Source: Indolivaga alginatilytica (lineage in GTDB: Bacteria > Bacteroidota > Bacteroidia > Bacteroidales > Dysgonomonadaceae). From it: DNA of 64,000 bases. Below are positions 49,556-59,049 of this stretch, piece by piece; the first letter of the stretch is position 1, and each line of letters opens with the position of its first letter. The translations under genes were made by a program, and so were the position numbers. The notes under the pieces were generated by a model. That model searched no databases. It saw only the letters and a list, made by a program, of their open reading frames with translations, and was not told the DNA's origin. The DNA is taken from positions 216,999 to 280,998 of the forward strand of contig NZ_QICL01000002.1 in assembly GCF_003201355.1 (NCBI RefSeq). Direction: 5' to 3'.

Positions 49556-49567
49556 GGTTGCAGACCT
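49554..49567 (+). repeat. Palindrome-family copy at the integrase stop
   Basis: AAGGTTGCAGACCT, overlapping the last base pairs of the integrase stop codon. The remaining gap to 49835 shows only a weak GCAGAG/CTCTGC hairpin at 49604-49631. Confidence 0.45.
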
Positions 49568-49835
49568 ATTTATTCAATAGCATTAGTCGATTATCACGAT
49601 TCGGCAGAGTTCAAATAAACTTTCGCTCTGCTCTCACTGCTTTAAACGTTGCTTTGGTATCCATGACAGCAATATTTAGTTATGGTTATGCTGATTTGTA
49701 GATATAAGTGAAGCTCTATACCCAATAAGGAAGGCTATTTAATAAACTAGATCTAGATGTTTGAAAACAGTAGATGGTAGGAACTCGTTTCTACAAAATA
49801 TGCTCCAGCTCAAACCATAGAGATCAATGTTAGCA

Positions 49836-51275
49836 TTAGCTTTTTGATTTATAATGCTTTGCAATATTATTAGCCATCCCTCTGAAAATAAATACGTGGA
49901 AAGGAAACGATAAATACCAATACAATCTGCCCATAAGACCTACTGGTCTAAAAGTGGCAGTTTGTATCATTTCGTTGTTATGGTTTATTTTAAATTCTAA
50001 CCAAGCCTCGCCTGGTAACTTCATTTCTGCATACAACATCAAGTGCTTCTTATCTCTATCAGCAACCAATACCCGCCAGAAATCAAGACTTTCACCAGCC
50101 GAAATATCCGTATCATTTTTACGGCCACGTCTCAGTCCGATTCCTCCAAACAACTTATCGGTTGCACCACGTATTTTCCATAGCCAATCAGCATAATACC
50201 AGCCTTGGTTACCTCCAATTGAGAATATATTATTCAGTGCAGTTTCAGGATCAATCAATTTTGCCTTTTTCACGTCTTTGAAGCACCCCATCGTTGGCAC
50301 TGATATATGTTTGGCAATACCTTCATACAAGGTTTGACTTGATAAAGCATCTGTCCAGCTCGATAGAACCAGGTTTTGCTCAATTTTATCAAATGCCAGT
50401 TTTACGGCTTCCTTATAGGGTATTAGCTCTAGATCTATCAATTCGTTGAGATTGTTTGGCTCACATACCACTTCAACCGACATGCTTTTTACTAAGTTTT
50501 GAGCTAAATTGAAATTTGTGGAAGTGACAAAATAGAGCCAATAGGATGATAGTTTAGGTGTCATTAAAGGTACTACCAAAATAACCCGCTTTAACTTGCG
50601 TACTTCGGCAAATTGGAGCAACATTTGTTTGAATGTGAGTACATCAGTACCTCCTATATCAAAACTCTTGTTATAAGTTCTTTCGTTGGACAAAACACCT
50701 GACAAATATTGAATCACATTTCTGATCGCAATGGGTTGACATTTTGTTTTAAGCCAACGTGGTGCAATCATAAAAGGTAATTTTTCGACCAAATCTCGGA
50801 TAATCTCAAACGAAGCCCCTCCCGAACCTATAATTATACCGGCTTTGAGTGCAGTTAGGGGTGTATTACCAGAGGCTAATATGGACTCTACATTTTTGCG
50901 GGATTGCAGGTGTTTAGATAGGTGGCTGTCATTCACAATACCGCTGAGATAGATGATTTGCTTGACATTGGTTTGTTCGATCCTTCCTATAAAATTACGA
51001 GCCGATTGCTGTTCCATATCTGTGAAGTTACCCGAAGAAGTTGACATCGAATGTATCAAGTAATAGGCTGCATCAATATCTTCAGGTATGTTTGACAAGG
51101 ACTGCGGATTGAGAAAATCAACTTCAATTACCAATATTTGTTTTTCCCACTCAGAAGCGTAATGGAATCTGTTCCTATCTCTAACACAGCATGCAATTGT
51201 GTGCCCAGCATCTACTAAAACAGGTAGAAGCCTTTGCGCTATATATCCGGTTGCTCCGGTCAAAAGTATCTTCAT
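49836..51275 (-). CDS. SDR-family NAD(P)-binding oxidoreductase with DUF2867-like C-terminus
   Basis: A 479-residue two-domain protein. The N-terminal extended SDR/NmrA-like Rossmann fold (about 1-290) starts with MKILLTGATGYIAQRLLPVL, has VDFLNPQSL and AAYYLIHSM, and lacks an obvious YxxxK. The C-terminal part (about 320-475) with GGNQGWYYADWLWKIRGATDKLFGG and EAWLEFKINHN resembles DUF2867. Such proteins are often neighbours of photolyases and carotenoid genes. The start codon overlaps the photolyase stop by four bases. Confidence 0.82.
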   Translation of the reverse strand: MKILLTGATGYIAQRLLPVLVDAGHTIACCVRDRNRFHYASEWEKQILVIEVDFLNPQSLSNIPEDIDAAYYLIHSMSTSSGNFTDMEQQSARNFIGRIEQTNVKQIIYLSGIVNDSHLSKHLQSRKNVESILASGNTPLTALKAGIIIGSGGASFEIIRDLVEKLPFMIAPRWLKTKCQPIAIRNVIQYLSGVLSNERTYNKSFDIGGTDVLTFKQMLLQFAEVRKLKRVILVVPLMTPKLSSYWLYFVTSTNFNLAQNLVKSMSVEVVCEPNNLNELIDLELIPYKEAVKLAFDKIEQNLVLSSWTDALSSQTLYEGIAKHISVPTMGCFKDVKKAKLIDPETALNNIFSIGGNQGWYYADWLWKIRGATDKLFGGIGLRRGRKNDTDISAGESLDFWRVLVADRDKKHLMLYAEMKLPGEAWLEFKINHNNEMIQTATFRPVGLMGRLYWYLSFPFHVFIFRGMANNIAKHYKSKS

Positions 51276-52582
51276 CGTTCCACAGTTAAAGCGTTTTTAT
51301 ATATTTCGATAGCTCTTTTTCGCGCATAATCGTGATCGACTAATGGTTTAGGATATAAATTTGTGCCTAATTCCGGCACCCATCTTTTTACGTATTCCAT
51401 ATTTCTATCGAACTTCTTTGTCTGCAATTCGGGGTTAAACACTCTGAAATAAGGTGAGGCGTCGCACCCCGATCCCGCACACCATTGCCATCCGCCATTG
51501 TTGGAGGCAAAATCGAAATCGAGCAATTTGTTTGCAAAATATGCTTCGCCCCAACGCCAATCAATCAGTAAATGTTTTACCAAAAACGATGCTGTTATCA
51601 TTCTTGTCCTGTTGTGCATAAAACCTGTGGCATTGAGCTGTCTCATTCCGGCATCGACGATGGGATAACCTGTTTTGCCCGCACACCAGGCAGCAAACTC
51701 GTCTTCGTTATCGCGCCATATTATGTTATCGTATTTTTTATTAAATGATAAACCTTTAGCTATATGTGGGAAGTGATAGGTTATGCTTTGATAAAATTCT
51801 CTCCAAATCAATTCATTTAAGAACACCTCACCCAAGGATTTGGCTCTTTCTACTAATTTTCTTATACTGCAAGTTCCAAACCTCAAATGAACACCCAAAT
51901 GTGATGTCGCTTCTAAAGCCGGGAAATCTCTGTATTTGCCATAATCTCGAATCAGATCATCGCTTATATCGATTTGCGGATACTCCAATTTGGTGCACGA
52001 AAAACCTAAGTCATCCAAAGTAGGCATTTCATTGCTTTCAAATCTATATAAATTGTTATATAGAACTTTACAATCATACATTTTAGAATCTTCACTCTTA
52101 AATGTCTCTTTCCATTTTCGGCTGTATGGAGTAAAGATGGTGTAAGGCCTACCATCGCTTTTTAGAATATCATCTTTACTAAATATGACTTGATTTTTAA
52201 AGGAATAAAACAAAATGGATTTAGTTTTGAGGTATTCTTCTACTTCTTGGTCTCGCTTTATCGCTGCTAGTTCGTAATCTTCATTTGTATAAACTGCTTT
52301 GATACGATATCTAGATGCCAGGTTTTGAAAGAAGTTTAAAGGTTGGTCGTAGGATACTAAAATAGAGCTTTTATGACATTGAAGCTCATCATTAAGCCTG
52401 AGTATATTATCATAAATAAATTGCACCTGCCTATTCAAAGGCTTTTCAAACATATTAAGGATGTTTGGGTCGAAAATAAATATTGGCATAACATTCTGGG
52501 TTTGCTTAAGGGCATGAAATAATCCGGCATTGTCATCAATGCTAAAATCTCTACGAAACCAGAATATTGAAATCTCTTTCAT
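51272..52582 (-). CDS. phrB: Deoxyribodipyrimidine photolyase (cryptochrome/photolyase family)
   Basis: Light-driven repair enzyme for cyclobutane pyrimidine dimers. The N-terminal antenna-binding alpha/beta domain starts ISIFWFRRDFSIDDNAGLFHAL. The FAD domain (about 200-430) contains LIWREFYQSITYHFP, TGYPIVDAGMRQLNATGFMHNRTRMI and LDFDFASNNGGWQWCAGSGCDASPYFRVFNP, the class I photolyase signatures. Length 436 is normal. It forms an operon with the SDR gene and is divergent from the carotenoid genes, which points to a shared light response. Confidence 0.93.
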   Translation of the reverse strand: MKEISIFWFRRDFSIDDNAGLFHALKQTQNVMPIFIFDPNILNMFEKPLNRQVQFIYDNILRLNDELQCHKSSILVSYDQPLNFFQNLASRYRIKAVYTNEDYELAAIKRDQEVEEYLKTKSILFYSFKNQVIFSKDDILKSDGRPYTIFTPYSRKWKETFKSEDSKMYDCKVLYNNLYRFESNEMPTLDDLGFSCTKLEYPQIDISDDLIRDYGKYRDFPALEATSHLGVHLRFGTCSIRKLVERAKSLGEVFLNELIWREFYQSITYHFPHIAKGLSFNKKYDNIIWRDNEDEFAAWCAGKTGYPIVDAGMRQLNATGFMHNRTRMITASFLVKHLLIDWRWGEAYFANKLLDFDFASNNGGWQWCAGSGCDASPYFRVFNPELQTKKFDRNMEYVKRWVPELGTNLYPKPLVDHDYARKRAIEIYKNALTVER

Positions 52583-53472
52583 GATTTGTATTTAAACATA
52601 TTATAACATAACAAGTTATAGCCAAAATAGTTTGTGCTGCTCAATTAGCTTGCTATTTTGGAGTCCTTTTCAAAGGAAGGAAGCTGAACAGATATCGTTT
52701 CATAATTTTGGTCTCATGTAATATGTTAGATATATACTCTGCGTAGAATATTTGTCATAATTAGATGTTAAAATTAAGCTAGTTAAATAAACAAAGATGA
52801 TAAAAAACTATATTGTAAGATGTAGGGTCTTTGAAAAATGCCAATAAGATCTTAAGATTCTGAATATTAGACAAATAAAGTTTAAATTTTAATTTCATCC
52901 TTACTTTGGCATAAACCCTATATAGGTGATTGCATTTTTTTACACTGTATATTCTTTGTTAAAATTGCTCATAGTTTGGTTCTTCTGCTTTCGTGATATC
53001 GGGCCATGTGGATATAAATCTACTTACAATTACGCATACTTTGATGTTAAGTAAATACAAAACTATCTAGGACGTCTATTATTCCTTAACGCTGGTTTTG
53101 TCTTATACTAAGGGTGTTTAGAATAATTGAAAAGGAGTCTACCGGATTATTTAAAAAAAGAGTAAAATGAGTGAAAATAATTATAGTAGAATAAGAATAG
53201 ATTTATTCTCAGTATTTTGAAAACTTGATTTTCCCAAATTTGCAATAACAACTTTGATATCTGTAGCCTTTATATTAAATATCAAAGTTAAATATATGAG
53301 GTTTGTTTACATGTTTATAGTTCTCATCTAGCATAAGATTCAAAACAAAAACGAACTCTAATTGTTATATTTATGTTTTATAAACGATCTGTAGATATTG
53401 TTTATATACTTTCAATTACAACATTATTTTAAAGATAGGTAACCTTATCAACATCCGGAGTAAATCATAAGT
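52583..53472. other. 890-base divergent gap between photolyase and carotenoid operons
   Basis: No ORF, RNA gene or exact -33/-7 promoter pair was seen. The stretch is AT-rich throughout. The length and divergent position suggest regulatory sequence or a decayed gene, for example a lost regulator, but no protein remnant could be recognised in either strand. Confidence 0.4.
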
Positions 53473-54957
53473 ATGAAAAAAATTATAATCATTGGCTCTG
53501 GATTTTCAAGCCTTTCTGCCGCTTGTTATTTAGGCAAAGAAGGCTATCAGGTAACAGTTTTAGAAAAAAATGAAATGATTGGGGGTAGAGCCAGACAATT
53601 GAAAACACAGGGCTTTACTTTCGATATGGGTCCTACATTCTATTGGATGCCCGATATATTCGATTCGTTCTTCGCTGACTTTAATAAAAAAACATCCGAT
53701 TATTATAAGCTGATTCGGCTAGATCCCGGCTATGAAGTTTACTTTGGCAAAAATGATTCTTTATCAATTTCGGCAGATTTGAATAAAATATACCAACTAT
53801 TTGAAAAGGTGGAAGCCGGAAGCAGTAAATTTTTACAAAAGTATTTGAAAGAAGCTCACTTCAATTACGATGTAGCTATCAATAAAGTTGTTTATAAGCC
53901 TGGAAAGAGCATATTTGAGTTGATTATGCCTGCTACAGCTATGCGTATGTTTCAATTCCTACAGAGCATCAGTCATAAAATTAGAAAAGGAGTAAAAAGT
54001 CCCAAGCTCAGACAAATTTTAGAATTTCCGGTACTTTTTCTGGGAGCAAAACCAAGTAAAACACCTGCATTCTATTGTTTTATGAACCATGCTGATATGG
54101 TATTGGGTACGTGGCATATACAGGGAGGAATGTTCGAACTAGTAAAAGCGATGAAGCAATTGGCAGAAAGCTATGGCGTAACCATAAAAACGAATAGTGC
54201 AGTCGAAAAAATCAATGTAGAGAATGATTTAACGACAGGAGTTACAGTAGATGGCGTATTTTATCCAGCAGACTTAGTTATATCGGGAGCCGACTACCAG
54301 CATACTGAAAAACTTCTCGAAAACAAATATCGTAATTATAGCCAAGAATATTGGAAGCAGCGTGTTTTTGCACCCTCTGCCCTTATGTATTATGTGGCAT
54401 TCGATAATAAACTGGAAAATGTATCTCATCACACATTATTCTTCGACTCAAATTTCGAGATACACGCTTCGCAAATATATGACAAAGCTGTATGGCCTGA
54501 CAATCCCTTATTCTATGCCAGTTTCCCCAGTATTACAGATACCTCCTTTGCCCCAGAAGGCAAAGAGGCTGCCATCTTTTTAATACCTATCGCTCCCGGT
54601 TTGAAGGATTCGGAAGAGATCAGGCAGCAGTATTTTGATAAAATAATAGAACGTCTTGAAAGGCTGACTAACCAATCAGTAAAAGAATCAATTCTATTCT
54701 ATGAGAGCTTTACAACAAGCGACTTCGTTCGGGATTATAATGCCTATAAAGGCAATGCTTATGGCTTATCAAATATATTATTACAAACAGCCTTCTTAAA
54801 ACCCAAGATGCAAAACAGAAAAGTGAGAAACTTATTTTATACAGGACAGTTGACTGTTCCCGGCCCGGGAGTACCTCCGGCAATTATTTCCGGTAAGATT
54901 GTTTCAGAATTAGCAAATTCTTATTTAAAGGAAACAGGTTATGGAAAAACTATTTAA
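53473..54957 (+). CDS. crtI: Phytoene desaturase CrtI
   Basis: FAD-dependent desaturase expected to convert phytoene to lycopene. The N-terminal dinucleotide-binding motif IIIGSGFSSLSAACYLGKEGYQVTVLEKN and GGRARQLKTQGFTFDMGPTFYWMPD are typical of bacterial CrtI. The GTWHIQGGMFELVKAM segment and the C-terminal FYTGQLTVPGPGVPPAIISGKIV FAD motif complete the picture. Length 494. First gene of a seven-gene operon; its end overlaps crtB by 17 bases. The number of desaturation steps cannot be read from sequence. Confidence 0.92.
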   Translation: MKKIIIIGSGFSSLSAACYLGKEGYQVTVLEKNEMIGGRARQLKTQGFTFDMGPTFYWMPDIFDSFFADFNKKTSDYYKLIRLDPGYEVYFGKNDSLSISADLNKIYQLFEKVEAGSSKFLQKYLKEAHFNYDVAINKVVYKPGKSIFELIMPATAMRMFQFLQSISHKIRKGVKSPKLRQILEFPVLFLGAKPSKTPAFYCFMNHADMVLGTWHIQGGMFELVKAMKQLAESYGVTIKTNSAVEKINVENDLTTGVTVDGVFYPADLVISGADYQHTEKLLENKYRNYSQEYWKQRVFAPSALMYYVAFDNKLENVSHHTLFFDSNFEIHASQIYDKAVWPDNPLFYASFPSITDTSFAPEGKEAAIFLIPIAPGLKDSEEIRQQYFDKIIERLERLTNQSVKESILFYESFTTSDFVRDYNAYKGNAYGLSNILLQTAFLKPKMQNRKVRNLFYTGQLTVPGPGVPPAIISGKIVSELANSYLKETGYGKTI

Positions 54958-55771
54958 TCAGATCTCATTCGAGACCAGTAAGATGGTAACCAAGCAGTAT
55001 AGTACATCTTTTGCCATAGGAGTCCGTTGTTTGGATGAGTCTATAAGAGATGCTATATATAGCATATATGGATTTGTAAGATTTGCCGACGAAATAGTAG
55101 ATACCTTTCATGAGCATGATAAGGAGTTTTTACTCGATAATTACGAAAAGTGTTACTACGAAGCGTTAAGGCATGGAATTAGTTTAAACCCGATACTTAA
55201 TTCGTTTCAGCAAACAGTAAAGGCTTATTCGATAGAAGATGACCTGATACAATCTTTTCTGAAAAGTATGCGGAGTGATTTGAAAAAGAAGAAATTTGAC
55301 GAGCAGGAAATTAACGAATACATCTACGGTTCGGCAGAAGTTGTCGGATTGATGTGCCTTAAAGTTTTTGTAAAAGGCAATAAAGAATATTACGATGAAC
55401 TGAAACCTTATGCCATGCGATTGGGGGCAGCTTTTCAGAAAGTCAATTTTCTAAGGGATTTACAACATGATACAGAAGAATTGTGTAGAACATATTTTCC
55501 GATACTGAAAAATCAACCCTTGAATAAAAAGACAAAAGATATAATATTACAAGATATATACAAAGATTACGAACAAGCGATGATCGGTATAAAAAGATTG
55601 CCAAATGAATCGAAACTAGGAGTGTATACAGCTTATCTGTATTACCTCAAATTAACAGAGATGATTGAAAAAACAAACCCTGACGAATTAATGAAAAAAC
55701 GAATCAGTGTACCTAATCATCAAAAACTATTTCTGCTTTGCAGAGCATATATAACGACGAAATTAAACTAA
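54941..55771 (+). CDS. crtB: Phytoene synthase CrtB (squalene/phytoene synthase family)
   Basis: Condenses two geranylgeranyl diphosphates to phytoene. The substrate-binding aspartate motifs appear as FVRFADEIVDTF (DxxxD) and KVNFLRDLQHDTEE, and YIYGSAEVVGLMCLKVF is the conserved middle segment. Length 276 matches bacterial CrtB. Squalene synthase cannot be fully excluded from sequence alone, but the overlap with crtI makes phytoene synthesis by far the more likely role. Confidence 0.92.
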   Translation: MEKLFNQISFETSKMVTKQYSTSFAIGVRCLDESIRDAIYSIYGFVRFADEIVDTFHEHDKEFLLDNYEKCYYEALRHGISLNPILNSFQQTVKAYSIEDDLIQSFLKSMRSDLKKKKFDEQEINEYIYGSAEVVGLMCLKVFVKGNKEYYDELKPYAMRLGAAFQKVNFLRDLQHDTEELCRTYFPILKNQPLNKKTKDIILQDIYKDYEQAMIGIKRLPNESKLGVYTAYLYYLKLTEMIEKTNPDELMKKRISVPNHQKLFLLCRAYITTKLN

Positions 55772-55775
55772 CAAT

Positions 55776-56291
55776 ATGGTAATTCTTGTTAATGAAAACG
55801 ACGAAACAATTGGATATATGTCGAAACTTGAAGCACACCAAAAAGGGGTGTTGCATCGTGCATTTTCGGTACTAATATTTAATTCGCAAAGACAATTGTT
55901 ACTGCAACAACGTGCAATCGGGAAATACCATACGCCGGGCAAGTGGACGAATACCTGTTGCAGCCATCCTTATCAGGATGAGACACCCGAAGAGGCGGCT
56001 CACAGGAGACTCAAAGAGGAGATGGGAATAGATGCAGAACTGAAGTTCTTATTTAAATTTCAATATAAAGCTCCTTTTGACAATGAGTTGACTGAACATG
56101 AAATAGATCATGTTTTTATCGGGTTTACGGATGATTTACCCTCTATAAATAAGGATGAAGTAAATGATTTTAAGTATATGTATCTGAATGACATCAGAGA
56201 AGATATAGTAAGAAATCCCGATGGATACACTGCTTGGTTTAAAATTATCATAGAGGGGTACCATGAATATATAGAAAGGCAATTGGTATGA
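55776..56291 (+). CDS. idi: Isopentenyl-diphosphate delta-isomerase (type 1)
   Basis: Nudix-fold enzyme that interconverts IPP and DMAPP. The active-site cysteine is in TNTCCSHP, the Nudix-like box spans EAAHRRLKEEMGI, and the metal-binding glutamates lie in LTEHEIDHVFIG. Length 171 is normal. It lies 4 bases after crtB and overlaps the next gene by 4 bases. Its presence inside the operon suggests that C5 precursor supply is co-regulated with pigment synthesis. Confidence 0.94.
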   Translation: MVILVNENDETIGYMSKLEAHQKGVLHRAFSVLIFNSQRQLLLQQRAIGKYHTPGKWTNTCCSHPYQDETPEEAAHRRLKEEMGIDAELKFLFKFQYKAPFDNELTEHEIDHVFIGFTDDLPSINKDEVNDFKYMYLNDIREDIVRNPDGYTAWFKIIIEGYHEYIERQLV

Positions 56292-57760
56292 ATATAGCAA
56301 TTATAGGATCGGGTATTGGAGGGCTGGCTTCGGCTATCCGTTTGTCAAATAAAGGGCATCAGGTAGTCGTTTACGAAAAAAACTCGACTGCCGGAGGTAA
56401 AATAGCAGAAATAAAAGAGCATAGCTATCGTTTCGACACAGGTCCCTCTTTGTTTACCTTACCCCACCTGCTGGAAGATCTTTTTGCTGAAAACGGCGAA
56501 AATCTGAAAGATTATTTGCCCTATGAATTACTTGATAATAATTGTAAGTATTTCTTTCCTGATGGTATGGAATTCAACTTTTACCACGATAAAGAAAAGC
56601 TAAAGGTAGAAATTGAATCGAAAACAATTGAAAAATACGAACATATACAAAAGCGTTTATTAGAGTCGGAGGAATTATATACAATAAGTGCCCCCGTTTT
56701 TCTATTTAACGATTTTCATAAATTATCGAATTTCAATACGCCACCTTTCAGGAATATAGTATTTAAATTGCATAAGCTGAATTTTACCAAAACAATGCAC
56801 GAGGCAAATCAAAAATCATTTAATGACAAAAGGCTGGTGCAACTCTTCGACCGATATGCAACCTATAATGGTTCTGACCCATATAAAGCTCCTGCCACGC
56901 TGAATATGATTGCCCATCTGGAAAACAATATCGGTGCTTTTTTTCCAAAAAATGGAATGTATGCCATTGTGCAAAGCCTCTACGAACTGGCACTAAAAAA
57001 GCGTGTAGAATTCAGATTCAATAGTTTAGTTACCGAGATTGTGGTTGAGAATAAGAAAGCAACAGGCATTCGGGTAAACGACAAAATTCATTTATACGAT
57101 ACAATCGTATCGGACGTTGACGCTAAATATCTGGCAAATAATATGCTGAATCATCCGTTAAAAAAACGGTTGAACAATGCCGTACCCTCTTCATCAGCTA
57201 TGATATTTTATTGGGGTATAAAAAAAGAATTTCACAATCTCGATGTGCATAATATTCTCTTTAGTAATCGGTATAGAGATGAGTTTACCCATATCTTTAA
57301 GAGTAAAACTATTATTGACGACCCTACAGTATATATATTTATCAGTTCGAAGGTCGTACCATCCGATGCTCCGCAAGGATCCGAAAATTGGTTTGTGATG
57401 ATTAATGTGCCTGCTGATTGCGGTCAGAATTGGGACAAACTGATAAGTGATGCACGGAAAAACATCATAACAAAAATAAATAAGGCTTTAAATACCGATA
57501 TTGAGCAGTATATAGACTTCGAACGTATCGGGTCGCCGCTGACAATAGAGAAAAACACCCTCAGTTATGGCGGTGCTTTATACGGAACGGCATCCAATTC
57601 GATGTTCTCCGCTTTTTTACGACATCCCAATTTGCTTAGCAGCATAAAAAATCTATACTTTGTAGGAGGAAGCGTACATCCGGGCGGCGGTATTCCGCTT
57701 TGTGTTGCCAGCTCCGAAATAGTATGTAAAGAAATATCTTCAGTAGTTATTGAAAATTAG
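56288..57760 (+). CDS. crtD: CrtI-family carotenoid desaturase, probably CrtD (3,4-desaturase)
   Basis: Second CrtI-type oxidoreductase (490 aa). IAIIGSGIGGLASAIRLSNKGHQVVVYEKNSTAGGK binds FAD, and FDTGPSLFTLPHLLEDLF and the C-terminal FVGGSVHPGGGIPLCVASSEIV are typical of the CrtD/CrtI clade. It differs clearly from the first desaturase. Coupled with a CruF-like hydratase, the best reading is a 1-hydroxycarotenoid 3,4-desaturase; a ketolase of the CrtP/Q type is the alternative. It overlaps idi by 4 bases. Confidence 0.82.
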   Translation: MNIAIIGSGIGGLASAIRLSNKGHQVVVYEKNSTAGGKIAEIKEHSYRFDTGPSLFTLPHLLEDLFAENGENLKDYLPYELLDNNCKYFFPDGMEFNFYHDKEKLKVEIESKTIEKYEHIQKRLLESEELYTISAPVFLFNDFHKLSNFNTPPFRNIVFKLHKLNFTKTMHEANQKSFNDKRLVQLFDRYATYNGSDPYKAPATLNMIAHLENNIGAFFPKNGMYAIVQSLYELALKKRVEFRFNSLVTEIVVENKKATGIRVNDKIHLYDTIVSDVDAKYLANNMLNHPLKKRLNNAVPSSSAMIFYWGIKKEFHNLDVHNILFSNRYRDEFTHIFKSKTIIDDPTVYIFISSKVVPSDAPQGSENWFVMINVPADCGQNWDKLISDARKNIITKINKALNTDIEQYIDFERIGSPLTIEKNTLSYGGALYGTASNSMFSAFLRHPNLLSSIKNLYFVGGSVHPGGGIPLCVASSEIVCKEISSVVIEN

Positions 57761-57769
57761 ATAATAGGC

Positions 57770-58435
57770 ATGAAAAACGAGGTGTTGAAAAAAATGATTT
57801 CGGAAGAAGAATTACCTAAAACCTTCTTGCGTTTTTATTTTGTCGGCTTATTACTATTTATAATACCTTACACACGGGAGTTATTTTTCAGCATTACTGC
57901 TCTTACACTTATATTGGTTATTGCTTGCATACTTTTCCATCACAAAAAATGGAATAAGTCTACTATTTTAGTATTCACATTTATTGCTTTCAGTTCTTTC
58001 TTTCTCGAAGTGGCAGGCGTCAATTCGGGCGTTCTGTTTGGTGAATATCAATATGATGTAAGTTTAGGACTGAAATTATGGAATACTCCTCTGATTATCG
58101 GGCTCAATTGGGTATTTCTCGTATATGCTTCGCAGTCTATTATTTCTCGTTTGACAGATAACGCATATCTCAAAATCATAGGTGGAGCTTCGCTAATGAT
58201 TGGCTATGATTTAATACTGGAGTTGGCAGCCCCACCCATGCAGATGTGGCATTTCAAGACATTCTATCCGCCTGTCGAAAATTTTGTAACCTGGTTCTTA
58301 GCCGCATTATTCTATCACACTTTGCTGGTATCATTTAAGATTTCGGTCGATAATAAATCCGCAGGAGCCTTGTTTTGGATTCAAATGCTATTTTTTGGTA
58401 TAATAAGTATTTTTAGCCTGTTGTTTATAAAATGA
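57770..58435 (+). CDS. cruF: CruF-like carotenoid 1,2-hydratase (DUF422)
   Basis: A 221-residue membrane protein with about seven predicted helices. FLEVAGVNSGVLFGEYQYDVSLGLKLWNTPLIIGLNWVFL is the DUF422/CruF signature (glutamate in E-G-x-x-x-G, FGxYxY and the W after the sixth helix). CruF adds water to the psi end of acyclic or monocyclic carotenoids, giving a tertiary alcohol that can be glycosylated. The stop overlaps the acyltransferase start by four bases. Confidence 0.85.
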   Translation: MKNEVLKKMISEEELPKTFLRFYFVGLLLFIIPYTRELFFSITALTLILVIACILFHHKKWNKSTILVFTFIAFSSFFLEVAGVNSGVLFGEYQYDVSLGLKLWNTPLIIGLNWVFLVYASQSIISRLTDNAYLKIIGGASLMIGYDLILELAAPPMQMWHFKTFYPPVENFVTWFLAALFYHTLLVSFKISVDNKSAGALFWIQMLFFGIISIFSLLFIK

Positions 58436-59049
58436 TAAAAGCCAATAGAACATATTTAGGAGTTCGCTTCTTTGATTTATATGCAAAGATACAACTCAAG
58501 AGATACTTCAGAGAAGTAAATGTAATAGGTGATTTTGAAGACAATGGAAAGCCTGTATTGCTGATTGCAAACCATTTCTCGTGGTGGGATGGTTTTATAC
58601 AAGTGTGGCTTAACAAGAAAATATTCAAGCGAAAATTGTATGTAATGATGCTCGAAGAACAGCTTCGCAAATTCATGATTCTTAATAAAGGAGGAGCTTT
58701 TTCGATCCGAAAAAACAGTCGGGATATAGCAGAAAGTTTAGCATATACAACTGATTTATTAAAGCAAAAAGAGAATATGATACTGATTTTTCCTCAGGGA
58801 GAAATCCAGACATTATATACACACGATTTTGTTTTTGAGAAAGGAGTGGAATATATTTTAAAGAAACTGAACGGCGAAGTACAAATCGTTTTTAATGTAA
58901 ATTTGGTGGATTACTTCTCTTATAAGAAGCCTTCATTGAATATTTACTTCACACCGTACTATGTGGGGAACAAAATAGACATCGTAACTATTCAGCAAGA
59001 CTTTACCCGGTTTGCACACGAATGTATTAAAAACCAGATTGAGAAATGA
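58432..59049 (+). CDS. PlsC-like acyltransferase in the carotenoid operon
   Basis: A 205-residue acyltransferase of the 1-acylglycerol-3-phosphate family. The HX4D catalytic motif is seen in ANHFSWWDGF, and IFPQGEIQTL corresponds to the FPEGxRS motif (weakly changed). The operon context suggests it acylates the sugar or hydroxyl of a carotenoid glycoside, like the acyltransferases of staphyloxanthin-type pathways; that is inference. It overlaps both neighbours by four bases. Confidence 0.8.
   Translation: MIKANRTYLGVRFFDLYAKIQLKRYFREVNVIGDFEDNGKPVLLIANHFSWWDGFIQVWLNKKIFKRKLYVMMLEEQLRKFMILNKGGAFSIRKNSRDIAESLAYTTDLLKQKENMILIFPQGEIQTLYTHDFVFEKGVEYILKKLNGEVQIVFNVNLVDYFSYKKPSLNIYFTPYYVGNKIDIVTIQQDFTRFAHECIKNQIEK

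Noticed and set aside
49604..49631. Terminator for the SDR-photolyase operon
   Set aside because: The stem GCAGAG/CTCTGC has only 6 bp with a 16-base loop and no T-run, and it lies over 200 bases from the stop codon.
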